Of a stretch of DNA of 51,394 bases, positions 1 to 7,402 are shown in pieces. The stretch is from a virus. The position numbers and the translations under genes were made by a program. The stretch lies in the IMG/VR virus record IMGVR_UViG_3300028490_000011, positions 1 to 51,394 of that record, one strand, 5' to 3'. The notes under the pieces are model-generated. The model searched no databases. It was not told the DNA's origin and saw nothing but the letters and a program-made list of their open reading frames with translations. The stretch's first letter is position 1; each line of letters starts with the position of its first letter.

Positions 1-204
1 TTTCATACTGACCAACTCTTCCGTAACGTATATCATCGTAATACTCAGTCACCTCATCATTAAGTTTACGCTTCTGCTTAATCATCTTCTCAGTTTCAGC
101 AACGTACTCAGGCTTATTAACACGATAGCCCATCACATTTGCAACAGTCTGTCTTTCACCAATTACACGCACCAACTCATTATGTCGGTCTACAACATTT
201 TTTA
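1..204. repeat. Direct repeat, left copy (partner 50480-50683)
   Basis: Bases 1-204 match 50480-50683 at 201 of 204 positions. The differences (128, 134, 158) are all at synonymous third positions of the helicase reading frame. Homology stops abruptly just inside the helicase start, where the upstream replication genes differ completely. The right copy is followed by about 700 further bases, so this is not a simple assembly end overlap. Confidence 0.95.
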
Positions 205-217
205 AATCACTACTCAT
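1..217 (-). CDS. DnaB-like replicative helicase, N-terminal fragment cut by the window edge
   Basis: The frame opens with ATG at 217 and runs off the window at base 1, giving 72 residues that begin MSSDLKNVVDRHNEL. From residue 6 on it is identical in protein to residues 8-74 of the complete helicase at 49641-50702; only the first few residues differ (MSSDLKN against MTKDNNVKN). The underlying DNA differs at three positions, all synonymous. The start overlaps the end of the replication gene at 210-920 by 8 bases, so the two are translationally coupled. Either this is the true 5' end of the helicase gene in a circular genome, with the other copy an allele, or a real partial duplication; the first reading is favoured. 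Confidence 0.85.
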   Translation of the reverse strand, partial: MSSDLKNVVDRHNELVRVIGERQTVANVMGYRVNKPEYVAETEKMIKQKRKLNDEVTEYYDDIRYGRVGQYE

Positions 218-920
218 TTTCTAACTCCTCAAATTGTATTTCTATTTCTGTTTCTATTGTTGGTATCACAGTAATAAAGTTTGGTATATAATAATTTCCA
301 TCCTTTTTCTTAGCATATCCTTCTGATAGAAAACCCGATATATAGTTTGCAAAATCTACACCACTAATGTCTGAAATTCTTGCAATATTTTTCCACATTG
401 TTTTAAACGCTGTTCTTGTAGGTTGCTTCTTGCCACCATTTCCTCTGTCTGTAAGATTACGAATGGCTTTATATTGTTGCTTCCATAGTTCCTCAAACAC
501 ATACTCAATATATTTTACGTCAACCTTCCCACATTTTTTTGACCCTTCCTCTTCCATAGACATAGTACTAACTGAACTCTTATATGGTTTACTATCTATA
601 GTCTCTAAACCACAGTTGATAGCACTTTTTCCACAGTTGATAGCACTTTTTCCACAGTTGATAGTAATTGTTCTTCCAAAATTCCTTTTAGTGTGAGAAT
701 TATCTATATCAATCAATCCTTTCTCTTTAAGACTGTTTAATGCTTTAGAGACTCCTTGTGGTGATATTCTCAGCTTATCGGCAAAGTGTGCATTTGACGC
801 AACACACCCTGCCTTTAGTATTTCTAATTGTGATATTTCAGACATCAATATTCTCTGAGTCCAAGTAATGTCAAGCTCCATATATTCTAGTGGAATCCAA
901 AATCCTTTATGCTTGCTCAT
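210..920 (-). CDS. Winged-helix replication initiator/helicase-loader-like protein
   Basis: 236 residues. The N-terminal half (about 20-90) looks like a winged helix-turn-helix: a helical stretch around ADKLRISPQGVSKALNSL followed by KEKGLIDI and a basic wing. A seven-residue unit INCGKSA recurs at about residues 87-105, encoded by 21-base DNA repeats. The C-terminal part contains an FEELWKQQY segment and ends in an acidic tail. It lies directly upstream of the helicase and overlaps its start, the usual place for a phage replication initiator or loader (the lambda O position). No lysogeny-type regulator context is present. The replication role is inferred from fold and position; a transcriptional regulator is the alternative. 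Confidence 0.6.
   Translation of the reverse strand: MSKHKGFWIPLEYMELDITWTQRILMSEISQLEILKAGCVASNAHFADKLRISPQGVSKALNSLKEKGLIDIDNSHTKRNFGRTITINCGKSAINCGKSAINCGLETIDSKPYKSSVSTMSMEEEGSKKCGKVDVKYIEYVFEELWKQQYKAIRNLTDRGNGGKKQPTRTAFKTMWKNIARISDISGVDFANYISGFLSEGYAKKKDGNYYIPNFITVIPTIETEIEIQFEELENE
610..664. repeat. Three 21-bp iteron-like repeats inside the replication gene (candidate origin)
   Basis: CCACAGTTGATAG occurs at 610-622, 631-643 and 652-664, exactly 21 bases apart (two helical turns). The last two copies are preceded by TTTT, giving TTTTCCACA, one base from the DnaA box TTATCCACA. In-gene iterons are how lambda and relatives place their origin inside the O gene; here the repeats lie in the presumed initiator gene. 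Confidence 0.6.
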
Positions 921-1495
921 AAATCACGACCTATTTCAGGATTCTCTAGTGCAACCAGATAAGACCTCATTAATTCCATAGTGCAGGTTTTTGAGTATTT
1001 TAGTGCATCACGCATATTTTCATATACATCAAGTTCAAATTCATCATTAAATACTACCCTAGATAACGGCATAACTGTCAAAGTAGGAGTCACTAGGTGT
1101 ATATCTTCAACGCTATCTACTCCAAATTCACGCATGATGTATTCTTCAACCTCTATTGTATTGTGTAATTCATCCACTAGAATATTATCTATAGGCTGTA
1201 GCTTAGTTATATAATATCTTTCTGCATCTGTAAGCATATTTTCCTCATTATCGTCAAAACTCATAACATCTATTCTTTTTGCATATTTATATTTTTTACG
1301 AATGTGTGTTGTAAGCCTTGATGCAATATTTTTGCTTTGTCCTACGTACATTAACTCATTTTTATCATTATATATGAAATACAATCCAATAAGTTTCTTG
1401 CTACTTGTAATATCATAGAAAATATTACAAAATTTATTGTATAGTGCTTTATAATCAAGTGATTCAACCTGATGTTTATAAAAATACTTAACCAT
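917..1495 (-). CDS. GIY-YIG nuclease-domain protein
   Basis: 192 residues from the ATG at 1495 (an in-frame GTG at 1555 would add 20 poorly conserved-looking residues). The GIY-YIG signature appears as GLYFIYN then MYVGQSKN, followed by RLTTHI and an ERYYITKLQPIDN segment carrying the conserved glutamate and the terminal asparagine. Such domains occur in homing endonucleases, UvrC-like nucleases and phage nucleases. There is no recognisable intron around it and no clear C-terminal DNA-binding motif, so it may be a free-standing endonuclease. It overlaps the following replication gene by 4 bases (ATGA), placing it in the replication transcript. Confidence 0.75.
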   Translation of the reverse strand: MVKYFYKHQVESLDYKALYNKFCNIFYDITSSKKLIGLYFIYNDKNELMYVGQSKNIASRLTTHIRKKYKYAKRIDVMSFDDNEENMLTDAERYYITKLQPIDNILVDELHNTIEVEEYIMREFGVDSVEDIHLVTPTLTVMPLSRVVFNDEFELDVYENMRDALKYSKTCTMELMRSYLVALENPEIGRDL

Positions 1496-1496
1496 T

Positions 1497-1637
1497 TTAT
1501 AGTCTTTCGCCAATATGTATTTGTGGGAGTGTGGGGAAGTTTGGCGACTTCGCACTCTTAGTCCACATGATTAAACCCTCAGTAAGCAGTGCAGGTGTCG
1601 CCAAGAAACCATTGAACTTACTAAAGGGCTTAATCAT
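1497..1637 (-). CDS. Possible 46-residue small ORF upstream of the GIY-YIG gene
   Basis: ATG at 1637, stop one base before the GIY-YIG ATG, product beginning MIKPFSKFNGFL. It sits just after a hairpin carrying a -10 sequence and could be a leader peptide coupled to the nuclease gene. There is no good ribosome binding site before ATG 1637; an internal ATG at 1568 has GAGGG in front and would give 23 residues. Coding status is uncertain. Confidence 0.25.
   Translation of the reverse strand: MIKPFSKFNGFLATPALLTEGLIMWTKSAKSPNFPTLPQIHIGERL
1541..1604. repeat. 8-bp inverted repeat TTGGCGAC/GTCGCCAA
   Basis: TTGGCGAC at 1541-1548 pairs perfectly with GTCGCCAA at 1597-1604 across 48 bases. It lies over the start region of the GIY-YIG gene and may be an operator or RNA structure. 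Significance is uncertain. Confidence 0.35.
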
Positions 1638-1649
1638 ATAGAATAACAA

Positions 1650-1673
1650 GTAGGGAATTATAACACTCCCTAC
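1650..1673 (-). promoter_or_regulatory. Extended -10 promoter embedded in the loop of a 7-bp palindrome
   Basis: GTAGGGA (1650-1656) and TCCCTAC (1667-1673) form a perfect stem. The loop read on the minus strand holds TGTTATAAT (1665-1657), a perfect extended -10 element. The stem after gene 1698-2048 could also work as a terminator, although its T-tract is weak. It may therefore end one leftward unit and start the next, which covers the GIY-YIG and replication genes. Confidence 0.5.
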
Positions 1674-1697
1674 CTTAAATCTTAGTTGTATGACAAT

Positions 1698-2048
1698 CTA
1701 CACTCTGTCTGTACGTTCATAAATCATCTCCAATTCGCCTTCAGCTTTATCTGTTACAAAATCTTCTACAATCATGGTGTGCTTCCCCTCACCAAAATCA
1801 TCATCAATCAACTTCTCACTGAGAATTTTTACCAACTCTTCTGCATAATTTTCTCCTAAAAACTGTGCAATATTTTCCGGAGTATCGCCTAGCATAATAT
1901 ATTCTGTCATAGGGTCATCTAACAACTCTTCTACAATTGCTGTATAAATATCATCATATTCGTATGTTATTTCCCAATCTGTAGCCTTACCGTGTGCAAA
2001 GCTTTCACCATCTACGGGGTATGCACCACCAATTTGTCTCTCAATCAT
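1698..2048 (-). CDS. Hypothetical acidic protein
   Basis: 116 residues, beginning MIERQIGGAYPVDG. Strongly acidic (EELLDDPMTEY, IDDDFGEG), with no Cys and no membrane segment. Its start overlaps the end of the preceding gene by 4 bases. It is the last gene of the run of small early genes before the 1650-1673 hairpin. I do not recognise the family. The acidic character suits an anti-host or DNA-mimic role, but nothing specific supports that. Confidence 0.75.
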   Translation of the reverse strand: MIERQIGGAYPVDGESFAHGKATDWEITYEYDDIYTAIVEELLDDPMTEYIMLGDTPENIAQFLGENYAEELVKILSEKLIDDDFGEGKHTMIVEDFVTDKAEGELEMIYERTDRV

Positions 2049-2254
2049 GCTACCACCTCTGTACTAATTATTGCTCGCATCGCTTCAACCTCATCTTTTC
2101 CGTAACCTTTCCACCATGCCAAATACTGCTGTCTAGCATCTTCAATACTCATGTCGGTATATGTAAGTGAGTCGTTACCCATAAACATACTGTCAAATGT
2201 AATCTTTACTTCTCTTACGGTCACTAACGCACTCATTGGTTTGTCTTCAATCAT
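2045..2254 (-). CDS. Hypothetical small protein
   Basis: 69 residues starting MIEDKPMSALVTVREVKITF. A beta-rich N-terminus is followed by a helix with a QYLAWWKGYGKDEVEAMRAI segment. Both ends overlap neighbouring genes, so translation is coupled within the early cassette. Family not recognised. Confidence 0.7.
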   Translation of the reverse strand: MIEDKPMSALVTVREVKITFDSMFMGNDSLTYTDMSIEDARQQYLAWWKGYGKDEVEAMRAIISTEVVA

Positions 2255-2492
2255 CTTGTAATCCTAATTTTAAACTTTGTGACTTGAGCCATAATTCGGC
2301 AACCTCTTCTTTTGTTCTATACAGTGAAGTTTCAGCCCAATTGCAATCACCACCAATACCTAGTTTGTACGTCACTACAATTTTACTGCCGTGGCTCTCT
2401 TCTCTCATGTAAAACCCCGTAACTCTCATTTTTTCAATGTTCCTACTATTGTTTAGAAAATAAACAATTTCACCTATTTTAAATTTAGTCAT
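2247..2492 (-). CDS. Hypothetical small protein
   Basis: 81 residues starting MTKFKIGEIVYFLNNSRN. The first half (FKIGEIVYF..., MRVTGFYMR..., IVVTYKLGIG) looks like a small beta-barrel of the kind seen in many phage proteins with a GD/GE-x-V-Y start; the end is helical (KEEVAELWLKSQSL). It overlaps both neighbours by 4 to 8 bases. Function unknown. Confidence 0.72.
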   Translation of the reverse strand: MTKFKIGEIVYFLNNSRNIEKMRVTGFYMREESHGSKIVVTYKLGIGGDCNWAETSLYRTKEEVAELWLKSQSLKLGLQDD

Positions 2493-2842
2493 TCTATTTC
2501 TCCATATTGTTTTAAAATTTCATCAGCACTTAACTGATAGATTGTTTTTATCATTCGTCTTGATATACTTATTTTTACATTCGATAGTCTGCATGAGTCA
2601 TAACCGTTATACTCTGTAAGGGATAGATACTGACCCAACATCGAGCCTGTAGAAATTTGTTTGTAAGATTCTTTGCGTTCCCTTACATGGTGTCGTCTGA
2701 ATTTGTCTGCATCGTATGGAATATACTCAGGACTCAAGACGTGATAGCCTACTGTGCTTGAATACCTAACCTCATCTTCTGACGATACATAGACTTGCTC
2801 AGGTAACGGGTAATCCCCATCATCATACTGTGTCGCCTTCAT
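2489..2842 (-). CDS. Hypothetical protein
   Basis: 117 residues from ATG 2842 (MKATQYDDGDYPL), chosen because AAGGA lies 8 bases upstream. A longer frame to 2893 would overlap the previous gene by 71 bases and is less likely. The product is rich in Tyr and Ser, including STVGYHVLSPEYIPYDADKFRRHHVRERK. No family recognised. The start overlaps the end of the 2823-3128 gene by 20 bases. Confidence 0.7.
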   Translation of the reverse strand: MKATQYDDGDYPLPEQVYVSSEDEVRYSSTVGYHVLSPEYIPYDADKFRRHHVRERKESYKQISTGSMLGQYLSLTEYNGYDSCRLSNVKISISRRMIKTIYQLSADEILKQYGEIE

Positions 2843-3128
2843 CTTCATCATCCTTGTAGACTGCATTTTCTTCCATGTTATGACTGTAAGCATCCCACAT
2901 ATCGCTAATCACATCACTTCCAAATTCTTCTACCCACTCTTTAGCTTCAAGCTCAGAGTAGTTGTAGTTTTCCATAATATCGCTTTCCATTTCATCGCCT
3001 AACGCTTTATCGTTAATTGCATAAGTATTGACGTGTTCATGTAGCTCATTTACACACTCTTCAACTGTCTTATCTGTCCAATTGCCGTTACCGTCTGATA
3101 ACAGTTCAATCATTTGCTCTTTAGTCAT
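2823..3128 (-). CDS. Hypothetical highly acidic protein
   Basis: 101 residues starting MTKEQMIELLSDGNGNWTD, with an acidic tail (KDDEDEGDTV). Mostly helical, no Cys. Its ATG shares one base with the stop of the preceding gene (TAATG). A small acidic early protein of unknown function. Confidence 0.72.
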   Translation of the reverse strand: MTKEQMIELLSDGNGNWTDKTVEECVNELHEHVNTYAINDKALGDEMESDIMENYNYSELEAKEWVEEFGSDVISDMWDAYSHNMEENAVYKDDEDEGDTV

Positions 3129-3466
3129 TATCTATCTCCTTGAAATAATACTCTCATATTTGTTCGGACATTTTTTACTAAATCGTCCATAGCCTCTGCA
3201 TCTTTTTCGTAAGCCTCACATACATCGCCATCAACGGTGTAAATCTCCTGAGTAACACACAACATCGCTTCATTCTCTAATTCACTGAGTTTGTCGCCCA
3301 TCGTGTCAATCATATACTCAAGTGACTCAATTTTGTTTTGGTATTTCTTACACGTTGTAAGTGTAGTTTCTATGTCTAACTCCAATAGTGCTATTCCATT
3401 TTCACCTGAATAGCAACCTGACTCATGTTTTGCCAACGCTAATATGTTTATTAAAATCTCTTCCAT
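3128..3466 (-). CDS. Hypothetical helical protein
   Basis: 112 residues starting MEEILINILALAKHESG. A long helix around KKYQNKIESLEYMIDTMGDKLSELENEA has heptad-like spacing and could form a coiled coil. One-base overlaps (TAATG) at both ends show tight coupling to its neighbours. Function unknown. Confidence 0.72.
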   Translation of the reverse strand: MEEILINILALAKHESGCYSGENGIALLELDIETTLTTCKKYQNKIESLEYMIDTMGDKLSELENEAMLCVTQEIYTVDGDVCEAYEKDAEAMDDLVKNVRTNMRVLFQGDR

Positions 3467-3576
3467 TATAAAAATCTCCTTGCCATAATCGGCTTACCAT
3501 TCTCATTGTATTCAAAGACATACAAATAGCTGTCTTTCGGTGTATATCCAAACCATCTTTTAATCCATTTAATCAT
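3466..3576 (-). CDS. Small ORF, 36 residues
   Basis: ATG at 3576, preceded by GAGG at good spacing, gives MIKWIKRWFGYTPKDSYL and ends in ARRFL. The start overlaps the previous stop as ATGA and the stop overlaps the next start as TAATG, so it fits exactly between its neighbours. This packing is the main evidence that it is coding. A basic, aromatic N-terminal helix may contact membrane or nucleic acid. Confidence 0.7.
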   Translation of the reverse strand: MIKWIKRWFGYTPKDSYLYVFEYNENGKPIMARRFL

Positions 3577-3884
3577 TTAATCCTCTTTACGTTTCTAACT
3601 TTTTTAATGCTGAACTTCTTAACCTGAACACAATCATCGTTAATGCCAACATACTGCCGAATAGTGCAAGTAAACTCAATTACCTCACCTTGCTTAAAAC
3701 TAAAATAATCAATCCAATTTTTGCTAGGATTAAACCACAAGTGGTCTTTATCAAGTGGGCTGAAAATCTCATCGTTAATCTGAATAGAAGGCATCGTTAA
3801 ACACTGCTTCTCTTTAGTGGAGTCATAAGCACCAATAACGGCTCTCATGACCACATTTGTTTTACCAATGAATTGCTCAATCAT
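3573..3884 (-). CDS. Hypothetical protein, beta-rich
   Basis: 103 residues from ATG 3884 (MIEQFIGKTNVVMRAV), chosen because AGAGGT lies 8 bases upstream and the overlap with the previous gene is then only 8 bases. Alternating hydrophobic residues (GEVIEFTCTIRQYVG) suggest an OB-like or beta-barrel fold, and the C-terminus is basic (KKFSIKKVRNVKRIK). It could bind nucleic acid; not recognised. Confidence 0.7.
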   Translation of the reverse strand: MIEQFIGKTNVVMRAVIGAYDSTKEKQCLTMPSIQINDEIFSPLDKDHLWFNPSKNWIDYFSFKQGEVIEFTCTIRQYVGINDDCVQVKKFSIKKVRNVKRIK

Positions 3885-4116
3885 TCCAAAGCACCTCTTT
3901 AATTTTATCAGTATCAACATCATGTTTAGCCATCGTAGCCAACACAGTCTGTACCTCTTGCATCACAATCTCTTTGATTTCATTATGCTTACGTTCCCAA
4001 ACCTTTTGTGTACCTCTTGAAATATCAAGTTTAGCACAAATAGTTTTCTGAAGTAAGTTACCGTTACCAATCGCATCTTTATATTTAAAGTAGTTATATT
4101 GTTTATGCTCTGCCAT
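3877..4116 (-). CDS. Hypothetical small helical protein
   Basis: 79 residues starting MAEHKQYNYFKYKDAIG. A central basic stretch (ISRGTQKVWERKHNEIK) precedes a long amphipathic helix. LLQKTICAKLDISRGTQKVWERK resembles a helix-turn-helix, so a small DNA-binding protein is possible. Its start shares a base with the previous stop. Confidence 0.68.
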   Translation of the reverse strand: MAEHKQYNYFKYKDAIGNGNLLQKTICAKLDISRGTQKVWERKHNEIKEIVMQEVQTVLATMAKHDVDTDKIKEVLWND

Positions 4117-4502
4117 TACCGTGTCACTCCTGAAATTTCAAGTTTACCAATCATATCTAAACACTCATCAAGCTTCTCAACCGTATCAAACCACAGTGTG
4201 TTACCCTCGTCATCAGTTTCACTCAATGAAAAGATAATAGACCCTGCTAATGGACAGTCACCAACTTTAGAAACCACGTTACCACTAACAAGGAGTCCTT
4301 CGTCCGAAACCCATGCAAGTACGCCATTTGGCAAATATGCAACCGTTACTGTTCTACACTCAATATGCTTATACAACCAATCCAATGTACCGTCTTGTGT
4401 AGGAGCTTCTAACACTTCTGTATTAATTTTGATACGTTTACCTCTTGGTGTATCTAAAATCTCATAACTCACTTTTACTGCTTTGTTTATCGTATTACTC
4501 AT
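4116..4502 (-). CDS. Hypothetical protein
   Basis: 128 residues starting MSNTINKAVKVSYEILD. Alternating beta strands (VTVAYLPNGVLAWVSDEGLLVSG) with conserved-looking Gly and a C-terminal helix (VEKLDECLDMIGKLE). No catalytic motif recognised. It follows the gap 4503-4615 and probably has its own ribosome binding site (AAAGGATTAG). Confidence 0.7.
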   Translation of the reverse strand: MSNTINKAVKVSYEILDTPRGKRIKINTEVLEAPTQDGTLDWLYKHIECRTVTVAYLPNGVLAWVSDEGLLVSGNVVSKVGDCPLAGSIIFSLSETDDEGNTLWFDTVEKLDECLDMIGKLEISGVTR

Positions 4503-4615
4503 GACTAATCCTTTATATTTAATTGTTTAGTATCTCAGTCAAAAATACTAATCAGCTTGCACCACTTTCAATGCAAACCAATTAATGTTTTATTTTATTT
4601 TATTAAGGCTCACTT
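4503..4615 (-). promoter_or_regulatory. Intergenic gap with possible promoter
   Basis: This 113-base AT-rich gap contains, on the minus strand, a TTGACT hexamer about 18 bases before an ATATAA-like hexamer and the ribosome binding site AAAGGA before ATG 4502. It also has a (TTTTA)3 run around 4590-4605. A weak internal promoter is plausible. Confidence 0.3.
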
Positions 4616-4972
4616 TTAGGCTACCATATTTACCTCAATTTTGGTAGCGATATGACCCGTAGCCATAATGGAAATCATAGCCATTCTGTACTGTTTATTG
4701 CTATAGACATAATATGCCGACTCAATAGTAAGTGCGTTGTCTAATCTTTGCATGATGTTTTTAGAATTACCATCAACATCATGAGTTGCTACATTTTGGT
4801 AATCAGGCATAGACCCACCTTCTGCAACTGCTACAGCAACCCAACTTCTCTGACCTGCTCTCTTAACCAAAAACCAATGACCGTCAATAGTTTTCACCAA
4901 TACTCTATCGTTATCACTCATAGCTCTATCTTTAGGGCTGAATATTTCTGTGTGGTCGTATTTATAAATCAT
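4616..4972 (-). CDS. Hypothetical protein
   Basis: 118 residues starting MIYKYDHTEIFSPKDRAM. Strand-rich N-terminal half (DRVLVKTIDGHWFLVKRAGQRSWVAVAV) and a helical second half. It lies directly downstream of the AAA+ ATPase and DUF7192-like pair and may belong to that module. Family not recognised. Confidence 0.7.
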   Translation of the reverse strand: MIYKYDHTEIFSPKDRAMSDNDRVLVKTIDGHWFLVKRAGQRSWVAVAVAEGGSMPDYQNVATHDVDGNSKNIMQRLDNALTIESAYYVYSNKQYRMAMISIMATGHIATKIEVNMVA

Positions 4973-4974
4973 AA

Positions 4975-5838
4975 TTAAGCCTTTTTATTTTCAAATAATA
5001 TATCTTGCAATTCATCCATCGCTCTCTCATCAAATATCGGTGTAATCTCACGATAGTTAAATACTCCACCCATACCATAAGTAGGTGATAATTTCTTATC
5101 TAACAATACCTCTCTAAGCATGAACATACCACGTCTTTGTAGTGACGGGCTAACCATCGCACTCATCTTTGCATAATTGATAGACTCGTTAAAATCCTTA
5201 ACCGTCATAACAGTTAGCAAGTCAATCTTATTTTTAGCACCCGACTTGGTAGCTCTCTCAGTGTATAGCCAATTTTCAAGTTTAACCTTATAACCATCTT
5301 TCTCAAGTTTATCAATCATCCCTAATACTCTCCCTGCACCCTTGATAATCTTCTTAGCATTAGTTGAACTACTTGCAAGTGTGGTAATTCTAACCGTAAT
5401 CTCATCCGGTAATTCTGCTTTAGACGGCTTAACCCAACATTCAGGCTCACCACTCAAAACTTTACCAATATCAAAATACAATCCCTCAGTATCATACATT
5501 GAACTATTTGTTACAAGCGTAGCAAATTCTTTACTTGCTTTTTTCTTCTCAACGATAATCTCGTTCATCACGTTCTTGTCACCACGCTTAATCACTTGCA
5601 ACCAATCTTCAACCGTATCAGACCCTCTCCAACCCGTATAGTCCACGTCCATAGACCGATTATGCTTTATGTTGGCATGGACTTTATCATCCATTGTAGT
5701 TTGCATCCAATTACCCAAATCATTTATTGACTTGATAACAAATACAGCACCCACAGTTTTCTTTACATCGCCTAACGTAATTTCTTTATCAAGTTGGACG
5801 GTTACACCCGTTCCAAAATACTTTAGATTATTTTTCAT
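4975..5838 (-). CDS. DUF7192-like partner protein of the AAA+ ATPase
   Basis: 287 residues from ATG 5838 (MKNNLKYFGTG), which shares a base with the ATPase stop (TAATG). The segment LYFDIGKVLSGEPECWV matches the pattern I associate with phage DUF7192 proteins (vDvg.yl.GePecm). RGMFMLREVLLD and a hydrophobic core around it are typical of that group. Such proteins accompany CobS/MoxR-type ATPases in phages; their function is unknown. The family name is from memory of the motif and should be treated as probable. Confidence 0.5.
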   Translation of the reverse strand: MKNNLKYFGTGVTVQLDKEITLGDVKKTVGAVFVIKSINDLGNWMQTTMDDKVHANIKHNRSMDVDYTGWRGSDTVEDWLQVIKRGDKNVMNEIIVEKKKASKEFATLVTNSSMYDTEGLYFDIGKVLSGEPECWVKPSKAELPDEITVRITTLASSSTNAKKIIKGAGRVLGMIDKLEKDGYKVKLENWLYTERATKSGAKNKIDLLTVMTVKDFNESINYAKMSAMVSPSLQRRGMFMLREVLLDKKLSPTYGMGGVFNYREITPIFDERAMDELQDILFENKKA

Positions 5839-6908
5839 TATTCCCAATCTCCTAACATATCATCAATTGTTGGCTCATCATCGTTATCAGCTACAACATC
5901 TACAATCACCTCTTTAGGCTCAGGTATTACAACATCATCAATTGTTGGCTCAGTCGCATCCTCAGTGACTACAGCCACATTTTTACGGTTAGCTTCAATC
6001 ATCGTTACCAATTTTGTGTTATCGTCAATAACATTTTGCATAATCGTTCTGCCGTCATCGTCAATACCTTTAAACAGTGTAGCGTTCAAAATCTTATCAA
6101 GTGGTTGACTCGTGTTTTTCAGCAAGTTTGCAGTTTTATAGAACACTCTTGGAGTCAAGTTATACCCATCAATCGCAATCTCAACGTCCTCTTTAATCTT
6201 CATGATTAGGTCGAATAGTGGAGTGTTGTTAGTGTACAGCTTGACCAAATCCTCATCAAAGCCGTAATCAATCGCCACAAATCTATCTTGTGTAGCAAAA
6301 TCTAATTGTTTACGTCCATTATACTTGGCACTTGCACCGTTTAAATCAGTGTTAGCACAAGCTACTACTCGGAAATCCTCATGAGTGAATACTAATCCAT
6401 CAGGAGTGTCAATAAACCCGTTATCAATCAGTGAGTTAATCACCAACAATACTCCGGACTCCCCTGCATCAAATTCATCAAGTAAGGCGATTTTACCTAA
6501 TCTTGCACATTCTACTAATGAAGTGGGAACGTAATCACCATTCGCATTAATGAATCCAATAAGGTTGGATTGTGTAGTTTGTGAACTAAATGATACAGAC
6601 CTAAATTCAAGCCCTAAAGCATCAGCCAATTTTACAACACTTGAAGTTTTACCAACACCTGCACCACCAAATAGCAGTACGTTTTCTTTAGCGTTAACAT
6701 ACTCCAATAGTTCTTGAAATTGCTTATGTACAGCACCAATATTTTTTGTAGTGCCGTCAATACGCTTAATCTCTACAGTCTTGACCATATTTTGCGTTAC
6801 AGCTTCTAACTGTTTATTGATTAGCTCGTTAATATTTAACGCTTCTAATTTTCCGTTTACAGCATCAGTTACGATACCACCTAATGTTTCTTCTAATAAA
6901 TTACTCAT
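5838..6908 (-). CDS. MoxR/CobS-like AAA+ ATPase
   Basis: 356 residues. Walker A GGAGVGKT at about 81-88, Walker B KIALLDEFD at about 139-146, sensor 1 in VVACANTD near 181-188, and an arginine-finger-type TQDRF near 205. The C-terminal tail repeats EPTIDD twice in an acidic linker. This architecture is that of the CobS/MoxR branch, whose members remodel partner proteins; many phages carry CobS-like genes unrelated to cobalamin synthesis. The partner is probably the coupled 4975-5838 product. No von Willebrand domain protein is nearby, which is unusual for a MoxR system. Confidence 0.85.
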   Translation of the reverse strand: MSNLLEETLGGIVTDAVNGKLEALNINELINKQLEAVTQNMVKTVEIKRIDGTTKNIGAVHKQFQELLEYVNAKENVLLFGGAGVGKTSSVVKLADALGLEFRSVSFSSQTTQSNLIGFINANGDYVPTSLVECARLGKIALLDEFDAGESGVLLVINSLIDNGFIDTPDGLVFTHEDFRVVACANTDLNGASAKYNGRKQLDFATQDRFVAIDYGFDEDLVKLYTNNTPLFDLIMKIKEDVEIAIDGYNLTPRVFYKTANLLKNTSQPLDKILNATLFKGIDDDGRTIMQNVIDDNTKLVTMIEANRKNVAVVTEDATEPTIDDVVIPEPKEVIVDVVADNDDEPTIDDMLGDWE

Positions 6909-6981
6909 GGTAATCCTTCTATTTGAATTTTAAGCTTTTTACAGCTTATAAGTGGACTTCAGCAAATCCACCAATAAGATG

Positions 6982-7299
6982 TTATTTAATATTTGGAATC
7001 CAACATAAAGTGCCGTTATGCTGTACGTCCATAACTGTACCCAATCTTTCCAACTCGTTAATAAATTCATCATACTCAATCACAAAATCATAACCGTTCC
7101 AATCATCACCCAACAGCCCGTCATCCAAATCATCAAGCTGTACCAATGCCACCAAATTAATGACAGCACCCGTATTAAATACGTTAATATCAACATATAC
7201 ATATTTAGCTATATCGCAATTCAGTAGCTCGTTAATTTCTTTTCTCGTTACACTCTTATCGTTAATCAGTTCTTCAATCGTTAATTTTTTCATCATCAT
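6982..7299 (-). CDS. Hypothetical acidic protein
   Basis: 105 residues; three consecutive ATGs open the frame, with AAAGGATTAAAG just before the first. The core (VYVDINVFNTGAVINLVALVQLDDLDDG) is strand-rich and acidic. It is followed by the ATPase gene after 73 bases holding a ribosome binding site. Function unknown. Confidence 0.7.
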   Translation of the reverse strand: MMMKKLTIEELINDKSVTRKEINELLNCDIAKYVYVDINVFNTGAVINLVALVQLDDLDDGLLGDDWNGYDFVIEYDEFINELERLGTVMDVQHNGTLCWIPNIK

Positions 7300-7309
7300 C
7301 TTTAATCCT

Positions 7310-7402
7310 TTAAAATATTGTAATTTCTAATTTAGTGAATATTTCCATACCCACAGCTATAATCGCCATTCCCAATAGTGCAATTAATCCAATTTCAATC
7401 AT
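7310..7402 (-). CDS. 30-residue single-pass membrane peptide
   Basis: Starts MIEIGLIALLGMAIIAVGM, almost entirely a transmembrane helix, with a short polar end. The ATG overlaps the stop of the previous micro-gene as ATGA. Third of three chained micro-ORFs; chained overlaps support real coding. Possible membrane modulator of the host. Confidence 0.65.
   Translation of the reverse strand: MIEIGLIALLGMAIIAVGMEIFTKLEITIF

Noticed and set aside
610-664. CRISPR array from the regular 21-base repeats
   Set aside because: Only three repeats with 8-base spacers that are themselves nearly identical, inside a coding frame; no cas genes.
917-1495. Homing endonuclease in a group I intron
   Set aside because: No split gene or intron structure flanks it; both neighbouring genes are intact and coupled by overlap.
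5838-6908. Cobaltochelatase CobS for cobalamin synthesis
   Set aside because: No CobT or CobN nearby; phage CobS-like ATPases are used for other purposes and the partner here differs.
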